DNA of 64,000 nt from contig CAMKQH010000017.1 in assembly GCA_946414885.1 (NCBI GenBank), positions 1-64,000 on the forward strand, read 5' to 3'. Under the pieces are notes generated by a model. It saw only the letters and a list, made by a program, of their open reading frames with translations, did not search any database and was not told where the DNA came from. How positions within the stretch are numbered: position 1 is the stretch's first letter; each line of letters begins with the position of its first letter. Below, piece after piece: positions 39,007 to 48,371 of this stretch. Source of the stretch: an uncultured Lachnospiraceae bacterium. Its GTDB lineage: Bacteria > Bacillota > Clostridia > Lachnospirales > Lachnospiraceae. A program made the position numbers and the translations under genes.

Positions 39007-40479
39007 TCACTTCGTAATGATGTCAAAAACGGGCTTGCAGGCAGGATAGATCTCCTTGAACTGCTGATATCTCTCCTCATACTTTGCAACCAAAGCGGGA
39101 TCGGGCTCAACGGTGTCAACGATCTTCACAACCTTTGCAGCGATCTCTTCCACGGAAGCGTACTCGCCGTTAGCCACTGCAGCCAGCATTGCGCCGCCCA
39201 TTGCAGGACCTTCCTCGGACTCGATCACGTCAACCTTCAGGTTCAGGATGTTGGCGATCATCTTCTTCCACAGGGGGCTCTTAGCGCCGCCGCCGCAGAT
39301 CTTGGTTCTCTCAAGGTTGATGCCAAGGGACTTTGCAACTTCCAGGGAATCACGGAGTGCAAATCCTACGCCTTCAAGCACTGCCTGCGTCATGTCTGCG
39401 CGGGTGGTGTCCATCGTCATGCCGATGAAGGTTGCCCTTGCGTTCGGGTTATTGTGAGGAGAACGCTCGCCCATAAGGTAAGGCAGGAAGTAAACGTGGT
39501 TCTCGCCAAGCTTCTCGATTGCCTTCTGCTCTGCTGCGTAATCCTTGGTCCCAATGATCTCATCCATCCACCACTTGTTGCAGGAAGCGGCGCTGAGCAT
39601 GCAACCCATCAGGTGATACTTGCCGTCCGCGTGAGCGAAGGAATGGAGCGCGTTGAACTTGTCCACGCCAAAATTCTTGGAAGAGATAAAGATGGTGCCG
39701 CTGGTTCCGAGGGAAATGTTGCACATGTTGTCTCCAACGGTGCCGGTTCCCACAGCAGCTGCCGCATTGTCGCCTGCGCCTGCAGCAACGATGCAGGTAG
39801 CAGGAATGCCCAGCTCTGCAGCGATCTCAGGAAGCACGGTGCCAACCTTCTCATAACTCTCATAACACTTTGCAAGCTGGCTCTCCTTGATGCCACAGAT
39901 ATCGCACATCTCCTTGGACCACTTGCGGTTCTTTACGTCGAATACCAGCATTCCGGATGCGTCGGAAACGTCCGTGCAGTGCACGCCGGTCAGCTTGTAA
40001 GCGATGTAATCCTTGGGAAGCATGATCTTTTCGATCTTTGCGAAATTCTCAGGCTCCTTATTCTTTACCCAAAGGATCTTGGGTGCGGTAAAACCGGTAA
40101 AGGAAATGTTCGCGGTGTACTCGCTGAGCTTGTCCTTACCGATCACATTGTTCAGATAATCACACTCTTCGAAAGTTCTTCCGTCATTCCAAAGAATCGC
40201 GGGACGGATCACGTTGTCATCCTTGTCCAGAATTACAAGTCCGTGCATCTGGCCGCCAAAGCTGATGCCGGCTACCTGGGACTTGTCCGCGTCCTTAATC
40301 AGCTCCTTGATGCCGATCTTTGTTTGCTCCCACCAATCCTCGGGTTTCTGCTCAGACCAACCTGGATGAGGGAAGTACAGGGGATACTCCTTTGATACGA
40401 TGTTTTGGATCTTGCCGTCGCTGTCCATCAGCAGAAGTTTTACGGCAGAGGTACCCAAATCCACTCCAATATATAGCAT
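39007..40479 (-). CDS. xylB: Xylulokinase (FGGY family)
   Basis: MLYIGVDLGTSAVKLLLMD, ISFGGQMHGLV, GAGDNAAAAVGTGTV, GGGAKSPLWKKMIANIL; start at RBS-linked ATG 40479. Confidence 0.95.
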   Translation of the reverse strand: MLYIGVDLGTSAVKLLLMDSDGKIQNIVSKEYPLYFPHPGWSEQKPEDWWEQTKIGIKELIKDADKSQVAGISFGGQMHGLVILDKDDNVIRPAILWNDGRTFEECDYLNNVIGKDKLSEYTANISFTGFTAPKILWVKNKEPENFAKIEKIMLPKDYIAYKLTGVHCTDVSDASGMLVFDVKNRKWSKEMCDICGIKESQLAKCYESYEKVGTVLPEIAAELGIPATCIVAAGAGDNAAAAVGTGTVGDNMCNISLGTSGTIFISSKNFGVDKFNALHSFAHADGKYHLMGCMLSAASCNKWWMDEIIGTKDYAAEQKAIEKLGENHVYFLPYLMGERSPHNNPNARATFIGMTMDTTRADMTQAVLEGVGFALRDSLEVAKSLGINLERTKICGGGAKSPLWKKMIANILNLKVDVIESEEGPAMGGAMLAAVANGEYASVEEIAAKVVKIVDTVEPDPALVAKYEERYQQFKEIYPACKPVFDIITK

Positions 40480-40646
40480 GCCTTCCTCCTTCTTTCCGTC
40501 TTCTCGGCACTCCCGGCTCATCAAACGATTTACGACTGATCTCCTATCCGTTCTTTTTTTCGGGAAACTGCGCAAAGACAGAATTGTAATCATTAAATAT
40601 TATAGATTTTCTTAGCGGAAAACACAAGCGTTTTTTTCGAAAAGAC

Positions 40647-40729
40647 TTATCCACTTTTTTTGTGGATAACGCGTCATTTTCTGTGGATTATTCCACGTGC
40701 TCCTTTTGGAAGAAACAGAGTTATCCACA
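40647..40729. promoter_or_regulatory. Cluster of four DnaA-box-like 9-mers
   Basis: TTATCCACT (40647-40655), TGTGGATAA (40661-40669), TGTGGATTA (40682-40690), TTATCCACA (40721-40729). Confidence 0.65.
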
Positions 40730-40754
40730 ATTCAAAAAAGTTTTCCCGACACAC

Positions 40755-40783
40755 TTGTCATACGCAAGATGTTGTATTATAAT
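40755..40783 (+). promoter_or_regulatory. SigmaA-like promoter
   Basis: TTGTCA-N17-TATAAT. Confidence 0.75.
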
Positions 40784-40917
40784 AGTGTGGGTTACAACTA
40801 AATCTAGTTTTTCTTCGGTCTATTCTCACAAGGAACGCCCTCTAAAACAACACTCGAGTTGAATTACCCGTCATTTTTTACGTAATAAGCTGTCATAAAT
40901 TAACCGGGAGAAAGCAA

Positions 40918-42039
40918 ATGAATCGTTCCGATCAAAGCAGAAATGCATACATGCTCTGCGGTTCCCTTGCAAAGAAGGGGTACCTGCGCTGGTGGCACTC
41001 CTTCTCTGGAATCAGTGCCGTCACGGGGATCCGTCGCTTTTTCTTCGTTGAATATCTGATCTTGAATCCCGTTCCGGGCAAACAAAAAAAAGACAGATCT
41101 GCCATTCCCTCCTACGTAAAGGTTTCTGCGGGAATCTTTCCGGACGCGGACTCGCCCGGACTTCAGCTTGCCTCTTATCACCCGATCACGGCGGCTAAAT
41201 ATGCAAAGAAACCCTTATATTTTCAGGTTGGTGACAATGTTTTGCGCGAGAACCGCATCGTCGGCCGGATCGAGGAGGCTCCCGCCCCCAAAAATCTCAG
41301 CGAACCGGATCCTGAGGAACAGATCATGGAATGGGATCTGGAGATCCATAAGACCATCGCCTGCCATACCGGGTTCCTCGCCTCGCCTTTCTTAAGCGCG
41401 CTCAATGCCTTGGACAGCTTCTGGCACGGGGAGGGCATCAAAACCCACTATCGCGGCAACGTTGTCGTAAACGGTGAAACCTTTGAGATCTCCCCCGATG
41501 ATTGCAGCGGCTATGCCGACAAGCACTGGGGACGAAGCTATAACAAACCTTGGCTTCAGCTTGCCTCCTGCAATCTCATAAGCGAACGCACCGGGAAGCC
41601 CTTAAAGCACTCCGCTCTTGCCATAGACGGCTGTTGCCCGAGATTCCTCTTCTTCCGTTTTAAGCCCAAAATGCTTTTGCAGCTGACCTACACCGGAGAG
41701 GATTTCTGTTATTCCTTTGCCAGGATCCTGCAGCGCCCCCGCCTGAAATGGGGAACAAAGGAGACAAAGGATGCCGTCACCTGGCACGTAAAGGCCGGGA
41801 ACCGCAGCTCGCTGGTTACGCTGACCCTCCAGTCTCCCAAGCAAAAAATGATGGCGCTGTCATACGACGAACCCGATCCGGCCCTATCCTCGCCGCGCCT
41901 GAAAGCGGGCTGTGAAGGATACGGCACGCTGGATCTTTACCGCATCACGCCAAGCGGAAAGGTATGGCTCGACACGCTGACCATCCAAAATGCCCTGTGT
42001 GAATTTGAAAAACCAGTCAAAAAGGCCTCCGCTCATTGA
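40918..42039 (+). CDS. Tocopherol cyclase-like family protein
   Basis: YLRWWHSFSGI...GNVVVNGETFEISPDDCSGYADKHWGRSYNKPWLQLAS (tocopherol cyclase-like/hydroxyneurosporene synthase-like fold). Confidence 0.7.
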   Translation: MNRSDQSRNAYMLCGSLAKKGYLRWWHSFSGISAVTGIRRFFFVEYLILNPVPGKQKKDRSAIPSYVKVSAGIFPDADSPGLQLASYHPITAAKYAKKPLYFQVGDNVLRENRIVGRIEEAPAPKNLSEPDPEEQIMEWDLEIHKTIACHTGFLASPFLSALNALDSFWHGEGIKTHYRGNVVVNGETFEISPDDCSGYADKHWGRSYNKPWLQLASCNLISERTGKPLKHSALAIDGCCPRFLFFRFKPKMLLQLTYTGEDFCYSFARILQRPRLKWGTKETKDAVTWHVKAGNRSSLVTLTLQSPKQKMMALSYDEPDPALSSPRLKAGCEGYGTLDLYRITPSGKVWLDTLTIQNALCEFEKPVKKASAH

Positions 42040-42055
42040 CGAGCGAAGGCTTTTT
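42022..42055 (+). terminator. Terminator of the cyclase-like gene
   Basis: AAGGCCTCCGCTCATTGACGAGCGAAGGCTTTTT. Confidence 0.85.
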
Positions 42056-42056
42056 C

Positions 42057-42085
42057 TTGTCACGAAAAGGAAATAACGTTATAAT
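42057..42085 (+). promoter_or_regulatory. SigmaA-like promoter for aroA
   Basis: TTGTCA-N17-TATAAT. Confidence 0.75.
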
Positions 42086-42132
42086 AAGGGCTCAGACGAA
42101 ACGTAAGACTCAGGATTTAGGAGGAAGGAATC

Positions 42133-43488
42133 ATGGAAGGAACGTATCGCGTCCCTTGTTTGTATAATACGGCGACCCTGCCAGGCTTTTTGAAGGCCCA
42201 GGTCCCCGGTTCAAAAAGCATCACCAACAGGGCTCTTTTGCTAGCCATGCTGGCTGACGGAACCTCTACCCTGCGCGGCGCCTTGTTTTCCGACGATTCC
42301 AGACATTTTGCCGAGTGTGCCAAGTCGCTTGGATTCGAAGTGGAAACAGATGAAGCTAACGCGATGATCAAGGTGACGGGCTGCGGCGGCATCGTTCCCA
42401 AAAAAGAAGCCTCCCTCTACGTCGGAAGCGCCGGAACGGCTGCAAGATTCCTGACGGCATGGCTTGGCGTCACCCACGGAACCTATCACTTGGATGCGTC
42501 AGCCCAGATGAGACGGCGCCCCATGGCTCCGCTCCTTCGCGGAATCGAGACCCTTGGATGCGAGATCACCTGCGCTGAAACGCCGGATTGCTTTCCCTTT
42601 ACCTTGCATTCCCGCGGCTTCCAAAAGGATTTCGTCAGCGTGGACATTGAGCGCAGCAGCCAGTTTTTAAGCGCCCTGCTCATCTCCTCCTGCCTGTCAC
42701 CCTCAGATTTCACCGTGGAGGCCGTCGGCAGTCACGGCATGGCTTACGTGGACATGACAAGAAAAATGATGGCTCAGTTTGGCGTACGCTGCGATGCCGT
42801 TTCACAGGATACCCCTCAGCCATCAGATTCCGCTGACGTGACTCCGGCCAAGCGCTTTGTCACGCCTGCCGGCCAGAAATACCGCGCCCTTGACTATCAG
42901 ATCGAGCCCGACGTCTCTGGCGCAAGCTATTTTTACGCGCTTTGTCCTTTGCTAAACCTTCCCGTCCAGGTATCTCACGTGCACTTTGATTCCCTGCAGG
43001 GAGACGTACAATTTCTGCGTTTCCTGGAGCAATTGGGCTGTCACGCCGAGGACCGGCCAGAGGGCATACTGCTTACGCCCCCCAAGGACGGTTCTTACCC
43101 CGGCATCGTCGCGGACATGAGCGCCTGCTCCGACCAAGCCATCACGCTTGCCGCCCTGGCGCCCTTTGCGACCAGTCCCACCACCATTACGGGGATCGGC
43201 CACGTGCGCTTTCAGGAAAGCGATCGCCTGAGTGCCATCGAGACGGAGCTGAAGAAAATGGGGATCCGTTGCGAGACCACGGAAGCCTCCATCACGATCT
43301 GGCCGGGCTCTCCCCAGCCAAGCCTTGTAAAAACCTATGAGGATCACCGCATGGCCATGGGATTTACCCTAATCGGCCTTCGAAGCCCCGGCATCGTGAT
43401 CGATGATCCGGCTTGTTGCAACAAAACGTTTGAAAATTATTTTGAAGTCTTGGAAAAGGTACTTTGCATTTCCCCTTCCTCATGCTAA
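42133..43488 (+). CDS. aroA: 3-phosphoshikimate 1-carboxyvinyltransferase
   Basis: VPGSKSITNRALLLAMLADGTSTLRGAL, GSAGTAARFLTAW, RFQESDRLSAIETELKKMG, YEDHRMAMGF. Confidence 0.97.
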   Translation: MEGTYRVPCLYNTATLPGFLKAQVPGSKSITNRALLLAMLADGTSTLRGALFSDDSRHFAECAKSLGFEVETDEANAMIKVTGCGGIVPKKEASLYVGSAGTAARFLTAWLGVTHGTYHLDASAQMRRRPMAPLLRGIETLGCEITCAETPDCFPFTLHSRGFQKDFVSVDIERSSQFLSALLISSCLSPSDFTVEAVGSHGMAYVDMTRKMMAQFGVRCDAVSQDTPQPSDSADVTPAKRFVTPAGQKYRALDYQIEPDVSGASYFYALCPLLNLPVQVSHVHFDSLQGDVQFLRFLEQLGCHAEDRPEGILLTPPKDGSYPGIVADMSACSDQAITLAALAPFATSPTTITGIGHVRFQESDRLSAIETELKKMGIRCETTEASITIWPGSPQPSLVKTYEDHRMAMGFTLIGLRSPGIVIDDPACCNKTFENYFEVLEKVLCISPSSC

Positions 43489-43569
43489 AATGTACTTATA
43501 GTATTTGGAATCGTGATTTGAGCAATGAAAATATTTAGAATCTCCATGGGATCGATACGGAAATAAAAC

Positions 43570-44523
43570 GTGCAGGAGGCAATTACAGTGAGCAAGAAAA
43601 AAGTTGTTGTTTCCCTTGGGCATGAAGCCCTTGGACATACCACCTTAGAGCAACAGGGCGCCGTAAGACAGACCGCCAAGGCGCTGGCAGACCTGGTGGA
43701 GGCTGATTACCAGCTTACCATCACGCATTCAAACGGACCGCAGGTAAGCATGATCCACAAGGCCATGACGGAGCTGCGCCGCGTTTATACCGATTACACC
43801 CCCGCACCCATGTGCGTTTGTTCCGCCATGAGTCAGGGCTACGTGGGTTATGACATTCAGAACAGCCTGCGTTCCGAGCTTCTTTCCCGCGGCATTTCCA
43901 AACCCGTGAGCACCATTCTGACCCAGGTGACCGTGGATCCTTATGATGATGCATTCTACGCGCCGACGAAGGTGATCGGCCGCTTCATGTCCCAGGAGGA
44001 TGCCGAGACGGAGCTGAAAAAGGGAAATTACGTGAAAGAATATCCGGGCAAAGGTTTCCGCCGCGTAGTGGCCGCACCTAAGCCCATTGACATTGTGGAA
44101 TTAGAGACCATCCGCACCTTGACGGATGCTGATCAGATCGTCATCGCCTGCGGAGGCGGCGGCATTCCCGTCATCGAGCAGAAGCACATTCTCAAGGGCG
44201 CTTCCGCCGTGATCGAGAAGGATGCCATTGCGGGAAAGCTTGCAGCAGACCTTCGCTCCGACGAGCTCATCATCATGACCGACGTTGATTGCGTTTACAA
44301 GAATTATGGCAAGGAAAACCAGTCGCCCATCTCTTCCATGACCGTGGCTGAGGCGAAGGCGTACGCAGAAGAAGGACAATTTGAGGCAGGCACCATGCTT
44401 CCCAAGATTGAAGCCGCCATTACGTATCTTGAAAAGGTTCCCGGAGGCAAAGTCCTGATCACCAACCAGGCAAGCATTGATGATGCCATCAAGGGAAAGG
44501 CCGGCACCGTGATCACGGCGTAA
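43570..44523 (+). CDS. arcC: Carbamate kinase
   Basis: VVSLGHEALG, THSNGPQVSMI, KGFRRVVAAPKPIDIVE, VIACGGGGIPV. Confidence 0.95.
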   Translation: MQEAITVSKKKVVVSLGHEALGHTTLEQQGAVRQTAKALADLVEADYQLTITHSNGPQVSMIHKAMTELRRVYTDYTPAPMCVCSAMSQGYVGYDIQNSLRSELLSRGISKPVSTILTQVTVDPYDDAFYAPTKVIGRFMSQEDAETELKKGNYVKEYPGKGFRRVVAAPKPIDIVELETIRTLTDADQIVIACGGGGIPVIEQKHILKGASAVIEKDAIAGKLAADLRSDELIIMTDVDCVYKNYGKENQSPISSMTVAEAKAYAEEGQFEAGTMLPKIEAAITYLEKVPGGKVLITNQASIDDAIKGKAGTVITA

Positions 44524-44538
44524 CGTAAAGCATAACAA

Positions 44539-44567
44539 AAAAGGAGTGCAACGCACTCCTTTTTTTA
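44539..44567. terminator. Terminator after arcC
   Basis: AAAAAAGGAGTGCAACGCACTCCTTTTTTT. Confidence 0.85.
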
Positions 44568-44606
44568 TTGCTAAACACGTCCTCATGATCGATTTAACGT
44601 CATAAT

Positions 44607-45866
44607 TTACTGGATAATGCGGCGCACGCCCACCATATCCTTTCGGTAGGTTGCATTGCTCACCTTGATGCCGTCCTTTTTGTTGCTGGCGTGAACGATC
44701 TTTCCTGAACCGATGTACATTCCAACGTGACCGTTATAACAAACAATGTCGCCAGGCTGGGCGTTCTCATAGGCAACCGTCGTTCCGTCATTTCTCTGCT
44801 GCCCGGAAGTACGGGAGAGGGAATATCCAAATTTCGCGTACACGGAATACATAAAGCCTGAGCAGTCCGTGCCGTTCGTGAGGCTCGTTCCGCCTAGCAC
44901 GTAAGGATTACCCACAAATTGCAACGCGTACTTCGCAATTTTCTTTCCCAGGTCACTTCCCGCCGCGTTGTCTACGATGGAGGAATAACTTGTCTCCGTG
45001 ATCGTTCCCACGTCTGCGGCCTGCCCCTGCTTTTGCTGTTGCTGAAGCTTCTTGATCTCTTTTTGCTCCTGCTGGATCAAAGTCTTTGCGACGTTGGCTT
45101 CCTGCTTCGCCTTTTTGATCTCAGCCTCAAAGTCGGCGCTCTCCTTTTTCCTTTGCGCAAGCGCCTTGTCAAGATCCGCCTTTTGCTTTTCCAGTTCCGC
45201 TTTTGCAAGCTCCACTTCTTCCTTCGCCCGCGTAAATGCGTCCTTTTGCGTCTGTAATTCCTGTTTTTCGACCTCTAACTTCTTCCACAGATCCAGCGTG
45301 ATCTGTTTCACGTTCTCAAAATCAGAAAGCTTGCTCCTGTCATACGTATAGAGCTGTTCCACATAGTCCATCTTGTTTAGGAGTGCAGAAAGTCCAATTC
45401 CCTGCATGAGCAGGTGGAAGAAGGATACGTTCCCCGTCTCGTAAATCCTCTTGGCACGGACCTGCATGTCATCCTTCTGTTTTTCCTCCCGTGCCTTCGC
45501 CGCAAGGTATTCCTGCTCCGTCTGATCGATCTCATCCTGCTTTTGCGTGATCTCGCCTCTCTTTATCTCGATCTCCTTTTCCATTTCCGCGATCTCATCC
45601 TCCCGAAGGGCGATGCACGTCATGGTATTTAGGATCTCCGCGTTCAGATCGTCGATCATTTCCTCGATCAGGCTTTGCTTATCCTTTAGGTTCTCCGCCT
45701 TTTTGTTGGCTTCCTCCAATTCCTTCTGATGCGCCTTGATCTGCTCCTGTAACTCCGATATGGTGCTGGCGTGAACGGAATTGGACGCGAACGGACACAG
45801 CACTGCGATTGCCAGTGCCGCAAGCAGGCCCATGATCCATTTTCTTCCGTTTCTCTCCATTCGCAT
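44607..45866 (-). CDS. Coiled-coil NlpC/P60 peptidoglycan hydrolase
   Basis: Signal peptide, long coiled coil, C-terminal NGTDCSGFMYSVYAKFGYSLSRTSGQQ...PGDIVCYNGHVGMYIGSGKIVHAS. Confidence 0.95.
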   Translation of the reverse strand: MRMERNGRKWIMGLLAALAIAVLCPFASNSVHASTISELQEQIKAHQKELEEANKKAENLKDKQSLIEEMIDDLNAEILNTMTCIALREDEIAEMEKEIEIKRGEITQKQDEIDQTEQEYLAAKAREEKQKDDMQVRAKRIYETGNVSFFHLLMQGIGLSALLNKMDYVEQLYTYDRSKLSDFENVKQITLDLWKKLEVEKQELQTQKDAFTRAKEEVELAKAELEKQKADLDKALAQRKKESADFEAEIKKAKQEANVAKTLIQQEQKEIKKLQQQQKQGQAADVGTITETSYSSIVDNAAGSDLGKKIAKYALQFVGNPYVLGGTSLTNGTDCSGFMYSVYAKFGYSLSRTSGQQRNDGTTVAYENAQPGDIVCYNGHVGMYIGSGKIVHASNKKDGIKVSNATYRKDMVGVRRIIQ

Positions 45867-45892
45867 CCTTGGTTCCCCGTTAACTAGTGATT

Positions 45893-47053
45893 TTATTTCT
45901 GCGATGCCAGATCATAAAGATACTCAAATGCCAATTGATAATGATAGCTCTGTCTGAAATCTTCCATGGAGGATTCACCGAGATAATCCGCAATGGAAGA
46001 AAGGCCGGCATTTGTGGCATACTCCTGCAAAATCTTGTTCAATTCTTCATCGTCGATGCAAAGTCCCTGCTTCTTCGCCAACGCCTGCATAATCAGATCC
46101 TCACGTGCCGCAATGACGGAATGCTCGTCAAGAAAGCTCGTCAAATCCTGTCCAAAATACGTCTGCACGAGCGTTTCAGGATCCGTTGCCATCTGGAAGG
46201 CCTGGGTAATGAAATAATCATTGATCTGATTACGGTAATAATCAATCCATTCTTGCGGAACTTCCTTTACCTCACACATTTCCTCAATGAAGGTTTCCAA
46301 TATCTTTTCCTGATAATCGCCATCGCTTTCCGATTGATATAATTCCGTCAGATAGTCACGGATGTACTGGCGAAGTCCCTCAACGGTATCTACGTTCGGA
46401 ACGATCCCTGCAACGTGCTCGTCCTTCATTTCCTCAGGAATGATGCAGTTTACGGTCACGGTGAAAACAACTGCCTGTCCTGCAAGCTCTTCGCTGTGAT
46501 ATTCCTCAGGAAACGTGAGGTTTAAGTCAACCGTCTCTCCCGGCATAACGCCGATCAGACCAGATTCAAAACCGTCTATGAAGCTGTGCGAACCAATGGT
46601 GAGCGGCGCACCCTGTGCCGTTCCTCCGTCAAAGGCAACGCCGTCCTTCTTTCCAACGTAATCAATGTTAACGGTATCCCCGTTTACCACGGCGCGATCC
46701 TTAATTCCCTGATCTGCGGGGAAATGATTGTAATAAGCATCCTTGAGGATCAGCTCAACCTCTTCCTCATCAATCTCCACGGGATCTCTCTCAACGCGGA
46801 AATTCTGATAATCCTTGATCGTTACGTACTTGTCAAGATCCATGTCCTTCGCATAGGTACGACCTTCGGTAACCTTTATTGGTTCCGCAGTCGACGCCGG
46901 ATCCTGGACTCCCGTCTCCGTAACTTCGGTTCCGGACGTCGTCGGATTCTCGCCACCCGTTTTCGTCTCACAGCCTGCCAACGTTCCACAAGCGAGAACT
47001 GCAGCGCAGATCAAGGCAATCCCGCCAAAATTCTTCTTTTTCATCTCTTTCAT
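45893..47053 (-). CDS. Exported trigger factor-like FKBP-type PPIase lipoprotein
   Basis: Lipobox LACGTLAGC; FKBP segment VNIDYVGKKDGVAFDGGTAQGAPLTIGSHSFIDGFESGLIGVMPGETVDL; trigger factor C-like helical domain. Confidence 0.88.
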   Translation of the reverse strand: MKEMKKKNFGGIALICAAVLACGTLAGCETKTGGENPTTSGTEVTETGVQDPASTAEPIKVTEGRTYAKDMDLDKYVTIKDYQNFRVERDPVEIDEEEVELILKDAYYNHFPADQGIKDRAVVNGDTVNIDYVGKKDGVAFDGGTAQGAPLTIGSHSFIDGFESGLIGVMPGETVDLNLTFPEEYHSEELAGQAVVFTVTVNCIIPEEMKDEHVAGIVPNVDTVEGLRQYIRDYLTELYQSESDGDYQEKILETFIEEMCEVKEVPQEWIDYYRNQINDYFITQAFQMATDPETLVQTYFGQDLTSFLDEHSVIAAREDLIMQALAKKQGLCIDDEELNKILQEYATNAGLSSIADYLGESSMEDFRQSYHYQLAFEYLYDLASQK

Positions 47054-47255
47054 AATCCTCTCATTTTTCTTCTGAAGCCTTGCGGCTAACTTCCATTTTG
47101 TATTATAACACCAATACTTGCATAATTAAAATGAAAATTACGTGAACTTTAAAATTATCAAAACCAATTCTTGTGAATTTGCCAAAGCTGTGATATGATG
47201 TAATGTAGTTTCTGTATAAAATTGAATAGGGAAAAGGATAGAAAGGATACGTAGT

Positions 47256-47765
47256 ATGATGAACACTAACACGTTTGCTTTCCTGGGCATTAACCCTGGT
47301 CTGATCGTCCTGATCGTGGTGCTCGTACTGGTCGTGGCTGCCATTATCGCAATGTACTTCTTGGGAAAGAAGGCCCAAAAGAAGCAGGCCGAACAGCAAG
47401 AGCTCATGGAAGCCAACAAAATGACGGTCTCCATGCTGATCATTGACAAAAAACGACTTAAGATTAAGGAATCAGGATTACCGCAATCCGTCATCGACCA
47501 GACGCCGAAGATCATGAGAAACCAGAAGCTCCCCATCGTAAAAGTTAAGATCGGACCCCAGATCATGAATCTGATCAGCGATGAGAAGATCTTCGACAAC
47601 ATTCCCCTCAAGAAGGAAGTTAAGGCGACGATCAGCGGCATGTACATTCTCGGAGTGAAAGGCCTTCACGGCAAGATTGAACTCGCTCCACCCAAGAAAA
47701 AAGGCTTCTTCAAGCGTGCCATGGAAGCGGCACAGGAAAAAGCCGGTGCAAAACCCGTTAAATAA
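47256..47765 (+). CDS. Hypothetical single-TM cytoplasmic-tail protein
   Basis: N-terminal TM followed by KKAQKKQAEQQ and a conserved-looking basic domain; own terminator. Confidence 0.6.
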   Translation: MMNTNTFAFLGINPGLIVLIVVLVLVVAAIIAMYFLGKKAQKKQAEQQELMEANKMTVSMLIIDKKRLKIKESGLPQSVIDQTPKIMRNQKLPIVKVKIGPQIMNLISDEKIFDNIPLKKEVKATISGMYILGVKGLHGKIELAPPKKKGFFKRAMEAAQEKAGAKPVK

Positions 47766-47767
47766 TT

Positions 47768-47798
47768 CAAAAACCTCGCGGTTTCGCGAGGTTTTTTT
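47768..47798 (+). terminator. Terminator
   Basis: AAAAACCTCGCGGTTTCGCGAGGTTTTTTT. Confidence 0.9.
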
Positions 47799-47864
47799 GT
47801 GTCAATGGGGACGATTCTTTTTGGCACGTTCTCCCGAGCAAATGGGCTCGTCAAGGGAACGCGT

Positions 47865-48317
47865 CTACTGACGTGCTTTCCTAATCATGATCCTCAGGTC
47901 ATCCTGACTGATCTCCTGGCAGTCCTGCATCATTTGATAGCGGATCTGCACCAAAATCTCTTCTTCTCCCTGCGCCACGTCAAGCTCTCTCGTGTGGATC
48001 TCAAGCCGCATCGTTCCATAGGGCGTGGGATAATCCACCATGCATCCGCACTCCTCTTCTCCCTGCTTCCGGTACGTGAACTCCATCACGTGCTTGGCAC
48101 CGCCCTTGTCATCCGGAAGGCTTCGTCTCAAGACCACCTCTCCCTCACTGATCTTCAGTCTGCTCGAGAAAGTTACGCCTCCCTTTTTTCCATCCTCAGA
48201 AAGCTCCTCTGAAAACAACACGTAATGATGGCCATTTTTATAATAACATTGTCCCTCCGCGCGGTTTACGATCTCTCCCCTTCCGCCCGTGATCTCTATG
48301 CTGACCAACCCTTCCAT
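47865..48317 (-). CDS. DUF1934-family protein
   Basis: Lipocalin-like small protein GQCYYKNGHHYVLFSEE...YPTPYGTMRLEIHTREL. Confidence 0.75.
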   Translation of the reverse strand: MEGLVSIEITGGRGEIVNRAEGQCYYKNGHHYVLFSEELSEDGKKGGVTFSSRLKISEGEVVLRRSLPDDKGGAKHVMEFTYRKQGEEECGCMVDYPTPYGTMRLEIHTRELDVAQGEEEILVQIRYQMMQDCQEISQDDLRIMIRKARQ

Positions 48318-48371
48318 TGCATTTCCTTCCCACGTTCCTAACGCAAGGACACCCGTTCCTTCGGGGCCTTC

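Noticed and set aside
40647-40729. Chromosomal origin (oriC)
   Set aside because: No dnaA, dnaN, gidA or rpmH nearby and only four boxes; retained only as a possible DnaA-binding cluster.
43570-44523. Arginine deiminase pathway locus
   Set aside because: Only carbamate kinase is present; arcA, arcB and an arginine/ornithine antiporter are not in the window.
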